64,000 bases of DNA from Cladorrhinum sp. PSN259 (taxonomy: Eukaryota > Ascomycota > Sordariomycetes > Sordariales > Podosporaceae): assembly GCA_033725935.1 (NCBI GenBank), contig MU867122.1, forward strand, positions 1 through 64,000. The letters run 5' to 3'. Below, in pieces: positions 55,931 to 64,000 of the stretch. The translations under genes were made by a program, and so were the position numbers. Position 1 is the first letter of the stretch. Each line of letters opens with the position of its first letter. The notes beneath the pieces were generated by a model that made no database searches, had not been told where the DNA came from, and saw nothing but the letters and a program-made list of their open reading frames with translations.

Positions 55931-57775
55931 ATGCACGAAAGCAGAGCTTGGTTGATCACGGCCATCGCCGCCAGTGGGTTGGCCTTCCAGCCGCTGGTGG
56001 GCCGACAACTTGAACTTGCAGGAGGGCAAGGACCTGGAACAAGATGCAAATGCTACCCTGGGGACCGCTGCTGGCCATCCAACAACGAATGGGCAGCTCT
56101 GAACCGCACCGTTGGCGGAAGACTTGTCAGCGCCATCCCTCCCGGTGCTGTTTGCTACGACAGCTTTGAAGGCATCCCCACCAGGGATCCGGCAAAGTGT
56201 GCCCAAGTTGCCTCGCAGTGGACAAATGCAAGCTGGACAGCTGACCAAGCAACAATCCCCATGACACCCCTCTGGAGCAACAACACCTGTCCACCCAGCA
56301 CAGCCAGCGGCCCCCCAGCGGGATGTCCCAACACCTGCACCATCGGCTGGCTCTCGCAATACGCCATCCTCGCCACAAAGGCAGATGACATTGTGGCAGG
56401 CGTCAACTTTGCTCGCACCAAAAACCTTCGCCTCATCATCAGAAACACCGGCCACGACTTCATGGGTCGTTCGGCCGGCTACGGCGCCCTCGTCATCAAC
56501 ACCCACCGTCTCAACTCGATCCAGCTCTCCAACACCTGCACCCTCTGCGACAACCACACCGGGGGCGTGGCAAAAATAGGAGCCGGCGTCATGATGAAAG
56601 ACATCTACGCCCAAGCGTGGGCCCGCAACCTCGACGTCCTCGGAGGAGAATGTCCCACCGTAGGCATCGCCGGCGGTTTCTACGGAGGCGGCGGACAGGG
56701 CCCGTTGTCAGGTTACTACGGCGTGGGCTCCGACCACGCCATCTCGTTCGACGTCGTCCTCGCCACGGGGAAAAAGGTAATCGCCAACTCCAAGACAAAT
56801 TCCGACCTCTTCTGGGCCCTCAAGGGAGGCGGCATGGGCACCTTCGCCGTCGTCACCTCTGTCACCCTCAAAACCTACCCCGTCGTGCCCGTAACGGGCA
56901 TGAACTTCACCATCACCGACTCCAACCCGGACAAATTCTGGGAGGGGATCCGAATCTGGTACACGGCGACGCCCAGCTACACCGCCGCAGACATGTACGT
57001 CTGGTACTCGATGGCAGAAGGGGGGCTGCAAGCGACCTTTGTCGCACCCAACAGGAACCTCGCCCAGTTCAACGCCGTCATTGCTCCTCTGCTCGCAAAC
57101 TTGACGGCCGCAAACATCACATTCACAACCACCACCCCGAAAACCTACCCCAAGTTCGGTGACCTCTACAGCGAGCTCTGGGAAACAACCCACTGGGGCT
57201 CGGGATTCGGCACGCTCTGGGGCGGGCGACAAGTCTCCCAGACGGACGTCAAGAAACGAGGAAGCGACATCGTGGCCGCCTACAGGGCAATGAGCAACAA
57301 GTACCCGGGGCAGGTCCTGTTCGGGGGTCACCTCGTCAACCCCGGAAACAGAATCAAGGACCCCCAGGGGAAGCTGAGCGCCGTTCACCCCGTATGGAGG
57401 GACACGGCCGACATTCAAGTGTTCCTTTACATTCCGCCTCCTTGCATGTCTGCTGAGCAGAGGGCGGAACATGAACGTAGGGTGACGGTTGAGCTGGGCG
57501 GGCTATTGCGTGCTGTTACGCCGACCAGTGGTGTTTACTCTAATGAGGTGAGTTTTACCCACCCCCCTAAAAAAGACATGTGTGTATTGATTCTAACAAT
57601 GGGCCAGGGCGACTCAAACGAACCAAACTGGCAAAACGCATTCTGGGGTTCCGTTTACCCCAAGGTCCTAGCAATCAAGAGGAAGTACGATCCCAATGAC
57701 GTGTTCTGGTCCAAGCAGAGCACAGGTTCAGAGAGATGGGCACTCCAAAATAACCTCAAACTTTGCAAAGTATAG
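55931..57775 (+). CDS. Secreted BBE-type FAD oxidoreductase
   Basis: Extracellular flavo-oxidase of the berberine-bridge-enzyme/FAD_binding_4 family. Exon 1 is 55931-57547 and exon 2 is 57608-57775, with an in-frame 60-nt intron (GTGAGT donor, CCAG acceptor) whose removal restores SNEGDSNEPNWQ. The ATG at 55931 (MHESRAW) is preferred over one ten codons upstream, because a signal peptide follows and a TATA-like box lies at the right distance. The bicovalent flavin site is visible: His in RNTGHDFMG and Cys in GGECPTVGIAGG. The C-terminal BBE motif YDPNDVFW is present. Many N-glycosylation sequons support secretion. Relatives oxidise sugars, alkaloids or intermediates in natural-product pathways; the substrate is not predictable here. 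Confidence 0.93.
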   Translation: MHESRAWLITAIAASGLAFQPLVGRQLELAGGQGPGTRCKCYPGDRCWPSNNEWAALNRTVGGRLVSAIPPGAVCYDSFEGIPTRDPAKCAQVASQWTNASWTADQATIPMTPLWSNNTCPPSTASGPPAGCPNTCTIGWLSQYAILATKADDIVAGVNFARTKNLRLIIRNTGHDFMGRSAGYGALVINTHRLNSIQLSNTCTLCDNHTGGVAKIGAGVMMKDIYAQAWARNLDVLGGECPTVGIAGGFYGGGGQGPLSGYYGVGSDHAISFDVVLATGKKVIANSKTNSDLFWALKGGGMGTFAVVTSVTLKTYPVVPVTGMNFTITDSNPDKFWEGIRIWYTATPSYTAADMYVWYSMAEGGLQATFVAPNRNLAQFNAVIAPLLANLTAANITFTTTTPKTYPKFGDLYSELWETTHWGSGFGTLWGGRQVSQTDVKKRGSDIVAAYRAMSNKYPGQVLFGGHLVNPGNRIKDPQGKLSAVHPVWRDTADIQVFLYIPPPCMSAEQRAEHERRVTVELGGLLRAVTPTSGVYSNEVSFTHPPKKDMCVLILTMGQGDSNEPNWQNAFWGSVYPKVLAIKRKYDPNDVFWSKQSTGSERWALQNNLKLCKV

Positions 57776-57846
57776 TAGTTTTAGGTATTACAAAAGACGA
57801 TAGATAGCTTAAGTTAGGTTATCTCATGAAAAGGACTTTTCCAAGA

Positions 57847-59256
57847 CTAAACCAACTTTGTCCCCCTGACGTAAACAGCCGCCCTCACCTTGGCTGAGCT
57901 TCCACTCAGCGCAAACTCACTCTCCAGCGACAATCCAGGGGCACTCAAGACCTGATCCAGCGGGATCTCAACAACACCCGTCTCCTGGCCATCATTCAAC
58001 AGTGCAATCTTGATCGGCACGCCACCAGCAAGATCCACCCCCTTCACAATCGGCACCCTATAAACCACATCATAGCTGGGGTTATTCAAATCCACACCGG
58101 GGGTATCCGAAGGCACGCCGGTCTGGAACTTCTGCTCGCCCCAGCTAACCGCCACAGCGGGCTTCAAACCCCTCCTCTCACCCTCAATACCCAACACCCG
58201 CGCAATCAAGATCGTCACCAGACCCGCAATCTCCCCGTCCTTAACCTCAGCAGGGGAAGTCCACTCAGGCACAAACTGCAACCACTGTCCACTGAGGGCC
58301 ACCTTTCCTTCCGTCTTCTCACCCTTGTGCACCAATTCCAACTCCATCCTCTTTCCCTCGGAGGCCATCAACGTCTTGATCGCAACACCAGCAATACCAA
58401 TGTTATCATCCGAGACCGTATCGTCATCCTTGACATCAATCTCGACGACCTGGTCCTCGTCGCTGATCAGGAAATCCTGAGTCTGATTCCACTCAGGGTG
58501 CCTATTATCCTTCACCGTCTGTGTCTTCCACTCCACGCCGCCAGCCTTGACCTTGACAAAGCAGTCGGGAGTATCGTGCACCAACTTCTTGAGGAAGCTT
58601 TTACCCGACTTATCCTCTCCCAGGTTGCGGGCGGACTGGACCGTGAGGCGCAAGATGCCCTCGGGGTGCTGGTAAGCCTTGAACCAATCCGTCAGGGGAT
58701 CGAGCTTGACGAAGAACCGGTTCGGGAGAACGGCCATGCTCGAAATGATGGAAAGAACAATCTTGCGAACCGCCGAATCAATGACGGACAAATTGGCGAC
58801 GTGAGCAGCGTCCGTGTATGAGAGGGTAAGCTCCGGCTGGTTGATGAACGAAACCTGAGCAGCCCCGATCAGGGGGATGACGTTGGTCAGGGGGCAGAGC
58901 AGAATGCTGAGTCTTCCTCTGAGCTTGACGTGCTCGACGCCAATCTTGGGAACCATCTTGCCGTTCATCTCGATGTCGCAGTCCCCCTGCCAGTCGAGGT
59001 CGAGGTCGAGCTTGATGCCGCCTTCGACCTTGTGCACGTCGATGTTGCTAAAGGCCATGGGGACGGTTCCGAGGTCGATCTTTTCAAAGAACAAAGAGTT
59101 GAGAGGGGCCGGCAGCATGGTGCCAAACATTGGCTCGGCGATCTGCTTGATCATCTTCCCGGCGCCAGCGTTGATGTTGGGCCAGAGGAGCTTGACGATC
59201 TCGTTGAGGAAGCCGGCGTCTGCCCAATGGGCTTCGGCTCCGATGACTGCTGACAT
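57847..59256 (-). CDS. SMP-C2 domain protein without membrane anchor (tricalbin-like)
   Basis: Single-exon protein of 469 aa related to tricalbins/extended synaptotagmins, which transfer lipids at ER-plasma-membrane contacts. The ATG at 59256 (MSAVIG) is preferred over an in-frame Met 16 codons upstream. An SMP-like lipid-binding domain spans about residues 5-190 (LNEIVKLLWPNIN, then IDLGTVPMAFSNIDV and the DLDWQGDCDIE strand). A C2 domain follows at about 200-310 (GILRLTVQSARNLGEDK, DCFVKVKAGG and the DQVVEIDVKDDDTVSDDNIG loop with acidic Ca2+-site residues). A second, divergent C2 lies at about 330-460. Unlike tricalbins there is no N-terminal hydrophobic hairpin, so it should be soluble. 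Orthology is not claimed. Confidence 0.85.
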   Translation of the reverse strand: MSAVIGAEAHWADAGFLNEIVKLLWPNINAGAGKMIKQIAEPMFGTMLPAPLNSLFFEKIDLGTVPMAFSNIDVHKVEGGIKLDLDLDWQGDCDIEMNGKMVPKIGVEHVKLRGRLSILLCPLTNVIPLIGAAQVSFINQPELTLSYTDAAHVANLSVIDSAVRKIVLSIISSMAVLPNRFFVKLDPLTDWFKAYQHPEGILRLTVQSARNLGEDKSGKSFLKKLVHDTPDCFVKVKAGGVEWKTQTVKDNRHPEWNQTQDFLISDEDQVVEIDVKDDDTVSDDNIGIAGVAIKTLMASEGKRMELELVHKGEKTEGKVALSGQWLQFVPEWTSPAEVKDGEIAGLVTILIARVLGIEGERRGLKPAVAVSWGEQKFQTGVPSDTPGVDLNNPSYDVVYRVPIVKGVDLAGGVPIKIALLNDGQETGVVEIPLDQVLSAPGLSLESEFALSGSSAKVRAAVYVRGTKLV

Positions 59257-60185
59257 TGTGATTGGATTTGGAGCTGTGTGTGGTGTAAGGAAGTGGTTGC
59301 TCAAAGGAAGACAGAGATTAGGGAGAAAGATTCCTTAAGTATACTCAGGAAAGAGCACCCTGAGGGACTTTGCGGGGGCTCCAGTTGGTGTCCAGTCAGG
59401 CCTCAATAGCAGCATCTTGGCAGGCGGGGTGTTGCGTGACGTCAGTGGATATCACTCACGGGTTGATTGGATGGTGCAGATGTGAAACCTGCAGATGCTA
59501 TTTAGTATATACATCTTCATCCATCATCGCTCCGTGAGTGCACGTGGGGCAAGAGGGGGAGGGGGGGGACGGGAGAACCTGCCAAGGCATTGCATTGCCA
59601 TGTTGCACAGCCAACGCCATGACGAAGCCAGCACAAATCTGTGCCCAACTTTTTGTTCTGTTGATTCGGAACATTATTCAAAAATCCACCAATAAATTTT
59701 GTTGGGATATCCTAGTTTCAGCTCACGCATTTGGATCAAACTTTTTGCCAGTCAGTGTGGACTCGTGGAGGCCTCGGATTCCCGGTGATCTGGGTCCACA
59801 GATGGAGCCATTTTCAGCTGATCAGTCCCTGGACAAGCGACAAGGTAATAAAAGCTTAAATCCTCTCCGACCCAGGATTTGGACGACCAAGCATTCTGGT
59901 TTGGTATTAGAGCGAGTAGGTGGACCTTTGATGCAACAAGGAACAAACGGAAAATGTGTCGCCCTTTTTTCATGCCAGTTCCTTGACAACATACCAAGTA
60001 GTTTCCCACTCTCAGTATGACACTTCAGCTCTTTGCCTCATGCCTGTGGCCCCAATCACGCCCGTAAACAATATCTCAAAGCCTCTTTGGTGCACCTCAG
60101 AACTCGGATCCGTTCGAATCGAGCCACAGCAGTATCTTGAAGCTCGAGAACTAAACTATCATAATCGTTCAGAGACTGACATCTT
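59257..60185. other. Intergenic
   Basis: No gene recognised. The region between the SMP-C2 gene and the HET remnants is low in coding signal. Confidence 0.4.
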
Positions 60186-60930
60186 TCATCCCCAGGGATT
60201 CGCCCCCTGCCGCCTCACAACACTCCCGAAATATCTTTCTTCGGCCAAATGAATGTTACGCGAAGACAGGAGACGGTCCTGAAGAACCCATACTCGCTTG
60301 TTGAGCGGAGCATTGTCAACTTCCAGGTTCCAGAGGCGTGGCCCATGGATTCGGATATATCGTTGAGAAAAACTAAGTGCATATCCTAACTGTCTAGACC
60401 TCGAGACCCCCAAGAGTAACTCCGAAGCGGATGACATATTGAAACGGACGCCGACTTCGAGGGTATCGTGGTATGCCTCAACATATGGCCGTGAGGATCG
60501 TGAAGCCTGGGATTTCAGTTGCATCAAGGAGATGGGAAGACGGGGGTGTGGATAGATCCTGATGGGTGCCTGAAATAACCAGCCCCTAATTCAGCTCTGT
60601 CAACTGGATTGATGTCGCTGTCGTCGCAGGACGTTGCGACAACAATATGTGGAGCTTAAAGCTCCGACCTAGAAATGAGTGAGGATATGTTTTCACTCTC
60701 AACGGCACGGTACATAGGTCTTTTATGAAATGTAGCGAGCGGCAGCTAGTCATGTGACTCCTGTCCTTCATACTGTCTGTCAGACGCTGTGCGCAGCCCC
60801 TCGCTCTGGTTGCCCAACTGGACTTCCGAGTCCTTGCAGTCTTCTGCATCTTAGAACTGACAGTCATTGACTGTACCAGACCGTGGCCCTTGCTTGCACA
60901 GGACCTCACTCCCCTCACGAACAGCATTCA
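60186..60930 (-). pseudogene. Degenerate HET-domain remnant
   Basis: Pieces of a HET domain are scattered over shifting frames on the minus strand. Near 60840 the frame reads DAEDCKDSEVQLGNQSE, which fits the segment after the HET signature CIxQD, and it is preceded by a stop. Near 60293-60216 PLNKRVWVLQDRLLSSR matches the block of HET proteins that usually reads RGWxLQE. Multiple stops and frame changes lie between, and the N-terminal LSYxWG and C-terminal portions are missing. A dead gene is the only sensible reading. Confidence 0.65.
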
Positions 60931-60955
60931 CATTTGAGGGCCGAGCAATACCAAA

Positions 60956-62668
60956 ATGAGGTTAGTGAACGACACGGACTCGGAGTCGGAATGGCCACCA
61001 CGCAACCCAGACGTCCAGGTAACCTTTGAGATACCCATTTCATCAGTCTCTGCAAGTGTTCCCCTTGACATAAGCCCAACCGCTTCACCCGGTCACTTCC
61101 GCTTCCTGGACAGCCGCGCCCTAGTCAATGACTCTCTCCTCCGCGTCGTCACCCTCCTCAACACCGACCTCTCCACAATCTCCTACTCAACCATCTCCTA
61201 CCCTTGGCGAGGAAACCCAGCCCTCGATGTCTCCTCCTCTTCATTTTCCGTTAAAGGCGCCGAGGGTGGCGACCCCATCTCCCTCGCCATCCTCCGCAGC
61301 GCCTACATCGCGTCGCTCTTCAGAGACGGCGCGCCCGACGAGGTCGACGTCAGACCGCACCCGGCATTCTTCGTCGCGCCCTTCCTCTAGCTCGACTGGC
61401 TTTGTATAATGCATACCAGCAGGCAGGACAAGCCGTGGCAGATCAAGCACATGTTCTCGTTCTACGAGAACTGCACCCAGTGTCTGGTCCTGGCCGGCGG
61501 GCTGCGGCGCCTCGTCGGCCTGGACGAGAATACAGCGTGGGCCCAGCGCGCCTGGACGCTGCAGGAAGAGCTAGCGTTGCGCGCGTCGTTTGTTCTGTTT
61601 TCGTGGCAGTGGGGAACGGGCTTTGTATCCTCGAGCAGCGAGATGTCGCGGTTCAAGCTGTAAGAGGTGGTGCTAAGTGAGTGCGCGCGCATCGATCTCG
61701 GCATCGTGATCGGGTCTTGCATTGCCGGGCGGTTGTGTTTCTGGGCAAAAAGGCGAAAGCTGCCGTTTGAGCGGGAACGTGGGAAGAAGTACTGAGTCGT
61801 GCCGGCCAAGATACTGGGCGGGTGTAAAGCGCCCAGTCTGTTCGCACTGAGCTCTTCGTATGAGACCGTGGGCACACACCGGGAGCACGGCATCTAGCAG
61901 AGCTCGTTCTGCCGCACCTCTTCGAGCCCGGTTGACATGGTTTTCAGCATCATGGGCTTGTTTGGCGTCGAGCTGAACCCGGAAGCGTTTGGCGTGGACG
62001 ACCGCGTCCGGGCCACCATGGCTCTGGCGCAGACCATACTTCGCAAAGGAGGCAGTGCGCAGCGGATCGGTATAGCGACAAAGGCAAGCCCCTGCGCGCA
62101 TTTGTCTACTTTCCCGTCCTTTCCGCAGACTACCGTGTCGTGGCCTGGAAAGTTGCAGACTTGGGATGGCGAACTGGTATTGTCTGAGACTGCCGTCGAC
62201 GCCGATAGCTTGGACGATTCCGGCATGGACTCGGATTTAGACGACGATTCGGACGGACAACAAGCATTACGAATGCTGAAGGCGAAAGAGCCCATGGATG
62301 ATAATGGTTACCTTCTCGTTGAGAGTAGGGGTTGTGTAGTATCAGCCGCCACCGCTGATGTTGAGTCTGCTGCTCAAAACGAAGGCCGTTTTGCGAGAGC
62401 GGTGGATGGAAAGCTCTGGGAATTTCTAGGCGGCCCGCAAGCCGTAACCATCGAGGAAGCCGATTCCCGAGGACTATTGCTATTTTCATCGCCAAGTTCT
62501 CCGAGCAGTATGATTACACCGACAGGGCGAAGGTTCGAGGTCTTCATCGGATGCTCTTTTAGAATCGGATCTGGATGCGTGCAAGTTTATGCTTGTCACG
62601 GAACATGTGCCTGGGAGGTTCCATGTAGCGTCATACTTTTATCTGCATGTGCGCGAGGATTTTCGTGA
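60956..62668 (+). pseudogene. HET-domain gene inactivated by four in-frame stops
   Basis: A single frame from the ATG at 60956 to the stop at 62668 (571 codons) holds a HET-type protein without frameshifts but with four in-frame stops: TAG 61388-61390, TAA 61661-61663, TGA 61793-61795, TAG 61895-61897. HET landmarks are the STISYPWRGNP block, the LDWLCIM strand (with the first stop at the Trp expected just before it), and WAQRAWTLQEE. After the last stop DMVFSIMGLFGV leads to a long acidic C-terminal domain that is still open. At least the first stop fits TGG to TAG by CpA to TpA on the opposite strand (RIP-type). Divergent from the other HET remnant 26 bases away. Confidence 0.8.
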
Positions 62669-63233
62669 CGGGGTGTGGTCACGAAAAGTGAGTTCATGGG
62701 GCACATGCAACGTCCTTTTGGGCGGACCGAGAGCGAGTGCGCCTGTACCGCAATCACAGTAGAAGAGACTACGGAAGGAATGCGATATTTCATCTGGTAA
62801 TACATCTAGGGAACAGTGTCTTATACCCGTGTTCTTATTCGGTCAGTTTGGTGCGTTATGCAAGTCGTAAGCTGCTTGTTTGGTTCGCCCATGTCCCAAA
62901 AAGAAAACAGAACGGCCACGATGCTGCGTCTTGGTGGTTTGCCAAATCCAAGGAAGATGACAGTTGAATTGGGAACAGGGATAAATGGACAAGGATGTTT
63001 TTTTAGTGGGGACGTGGCGCCCCACTTTCCTCAGAGCGCCGCTTTTCTGAGAGCTCTGCAATGAGGACATGCCGTTCAGCCTTGCAGCGCGGCTGGCAAC
63101 TTTTTAGGAAATTCCCCAAACCGCGGCATCTCTCAACTCCATCACCACATACCATCCGGATCACCGAACTGTACACCCGAAGGTGATTTCTTCATAAATA
63201 CATAAATCTCAACACAAACCGACACACGCGACA
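62669..63233. other. Intergenic
   Basis: Promoter side of the Luc7 gene. No gene seen. Confidence 0.4.
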
Positions 63234-64000
63234 ATGGCGGCCGAACAACGAAAGCTGCTCGGTATGTTTCTCCTCTCCCATCCCCCATTCCATTCCCGTC
63301 CCCATCGCATTCTAACATGCTCTCCCCCCATCTCCAGAGCAGCTCATGGGCGGCGGCATGGCCTCGCGCACCTCACAGCTCCCCATAACAGACCCCAAAG
63401 TATGCCGCTCCTACCTCGTCGGCTCCTGTCCTCACGACCTCTTCACAAACACCAAAGCCGACCTCGGCGCATGCCCGCGCGTCCACTCGGAAGCCCTCAA
63501 GGCAGAGTACGAAGCGCTCTCGGACTCGGAAAAGAAGAAGTACGGCTTCGAGCACGACTACCTCCGCGACCTCCAATCCCGCATCGAAGCCTGCAACCGC
63601 AACATCGACACCCTGCAGCGCCGCCTCGAAAAGACCCCCGACGAGGTCCGCCAGACCAACGCCCTCCTCAAAGCAATCTCGGACCTGGGCGCGACAATCG
63701 CCAACGGGCTGCTGGAGGTGGAAATCCTCGCCGAGACGGGCGAGGTCGCCCGCGCCTACGACGAGTACTACAGAGTGCGCCACGCGCAGGCGGCCAAGGT
63801 GGACAAGGAAAAGGAACTCAAAGCGCTGTCTGAAACCTCGGGCCCTTCGGGCCATCAAAAGCTGCAGGTGTGCGACGTCTGCGGCGCCTACCTCAGCAGG
63901 CTGGACAACGACAGACGACTGGCCGACCACTTCTTTGGCAAGATGCACTTGGGCTTCGCGCAGATGCGCAAAGCTTACGAGTCGTTCCCCAAGGAGATGC
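63234..64000 (+). CDS. Luc7-family U1 snRNP splicing factor (partial)
   Basis: Conserved nuclear protein of the U1 snRNP that helps select 5' splice sites. Exon 1 is 63234-63261 (MAAEQRKLL), the intron is 63262-63337 (GTATGT donor, CCAG acceptor), and exon 2 runs from 63338 past the window end; the splice restores EQLMGG, the conserved Luc7 start. The CCCH-type first finger includes CRSYLVGSCPHDLF and CPRVHSE (about residues 29-57). The coiled-coil region follows, and the C2H2 second finger begins at CDVCGAYL and ends FGKMHLGF (about 193-222). The C-terminal tail is cut off by the window edge. This is a housekeeping anchor at the end of an accessory region. Confidence 0.95.

Overview
This window reads as nuclear DNA of a filamentous ascomycete (Pezizomycotina, probably Sordariomycetes). 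The evidence is short GT-AG introns of about 48-130 nt with CTAAC/CTGAC-like branch sites, HET-domain genes, a fungal rhodopsin-fold membrane protein, an LaeA-like methyltransferase, a Fungal_trans_2-type regulator, a pisatin-demethylase-like P450, and intron-containing tRNA-Met(CAT) and tRNA-Tyr(GTA). Genes lie on both strands with long spacers, and several are broken, so it looks like an accessory region. The right edge enters a conserved housekeeping gene (Luc7 splicing factor).

Layout. 0.7-6.7 kb: a dynamin-like GTPase (apparent frameshift), a possible small secreted peptide and a HET-domain gene. 7.2-7.9 kb: a MITE-like element. 8.1-18.9 kb: secreted GMC oxidoreductase, seven-helix rhodopsin-fold protein, Nudix hydrolase, NmrA-like reductase, a damaged conserved gene, calcineurin-like phosphoesterase. 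19.7-21.9 kb: a second dynamin relative whose GTPase motifs have been lost. 23.4-23.8 kb: a duplicated unit around a 79-base C run. 24.3-27.2 kb: LaeA-like methyltransferase and a damaged acidic nuclear-type protein.

27.9-35.6 kb is the most interesting segment. Four adjacent genes encode a MobA-like guanylyltransferase, a TDT/SLAC1-type anion transporter, a bacterial-style DMSO-reductase-family molybdopterin oxidoreductase (closest in motif to assimilatory nitrate reductases) and a stand-alone MoeA-like molybdenum insertase. Eukaryotic Mo enzymes use plain Moco, and eukaryotes are generally thought to lack MobA and bis-MGD enzymes. A fungal cluster carrying both the MGD-forming step and an MGD-type apoenzyme is therefore unexpected. 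The five-exon oxidoreductase model is phase-consistent throughout but carries a TGA where a Trp is expected, at codon 44.

36-64 kb: a truncated membrane-protein pseudogene, a C2H2 protein with His-Gln and Asp tracts, a Fungal_trans_2-type regulator, two tRNAs, a Gln-rich pseudogene, two zinc-finger paralogues flanking a P450, a secreted BBE-type flavo-oxidase, an anchorless SMP-C2 lipid-transfer-like protein, two HET pseudogenes and the start of Luc7. Two kinds of lesion recur: single-base indels next to short homopolymers, and in-frame stops at apparent Gln or Trp codons. Some stops fit RIP-type CpA-to-TpA change. The indels could equally be assembly error. All gene models are hand-spliced from sequence alone.
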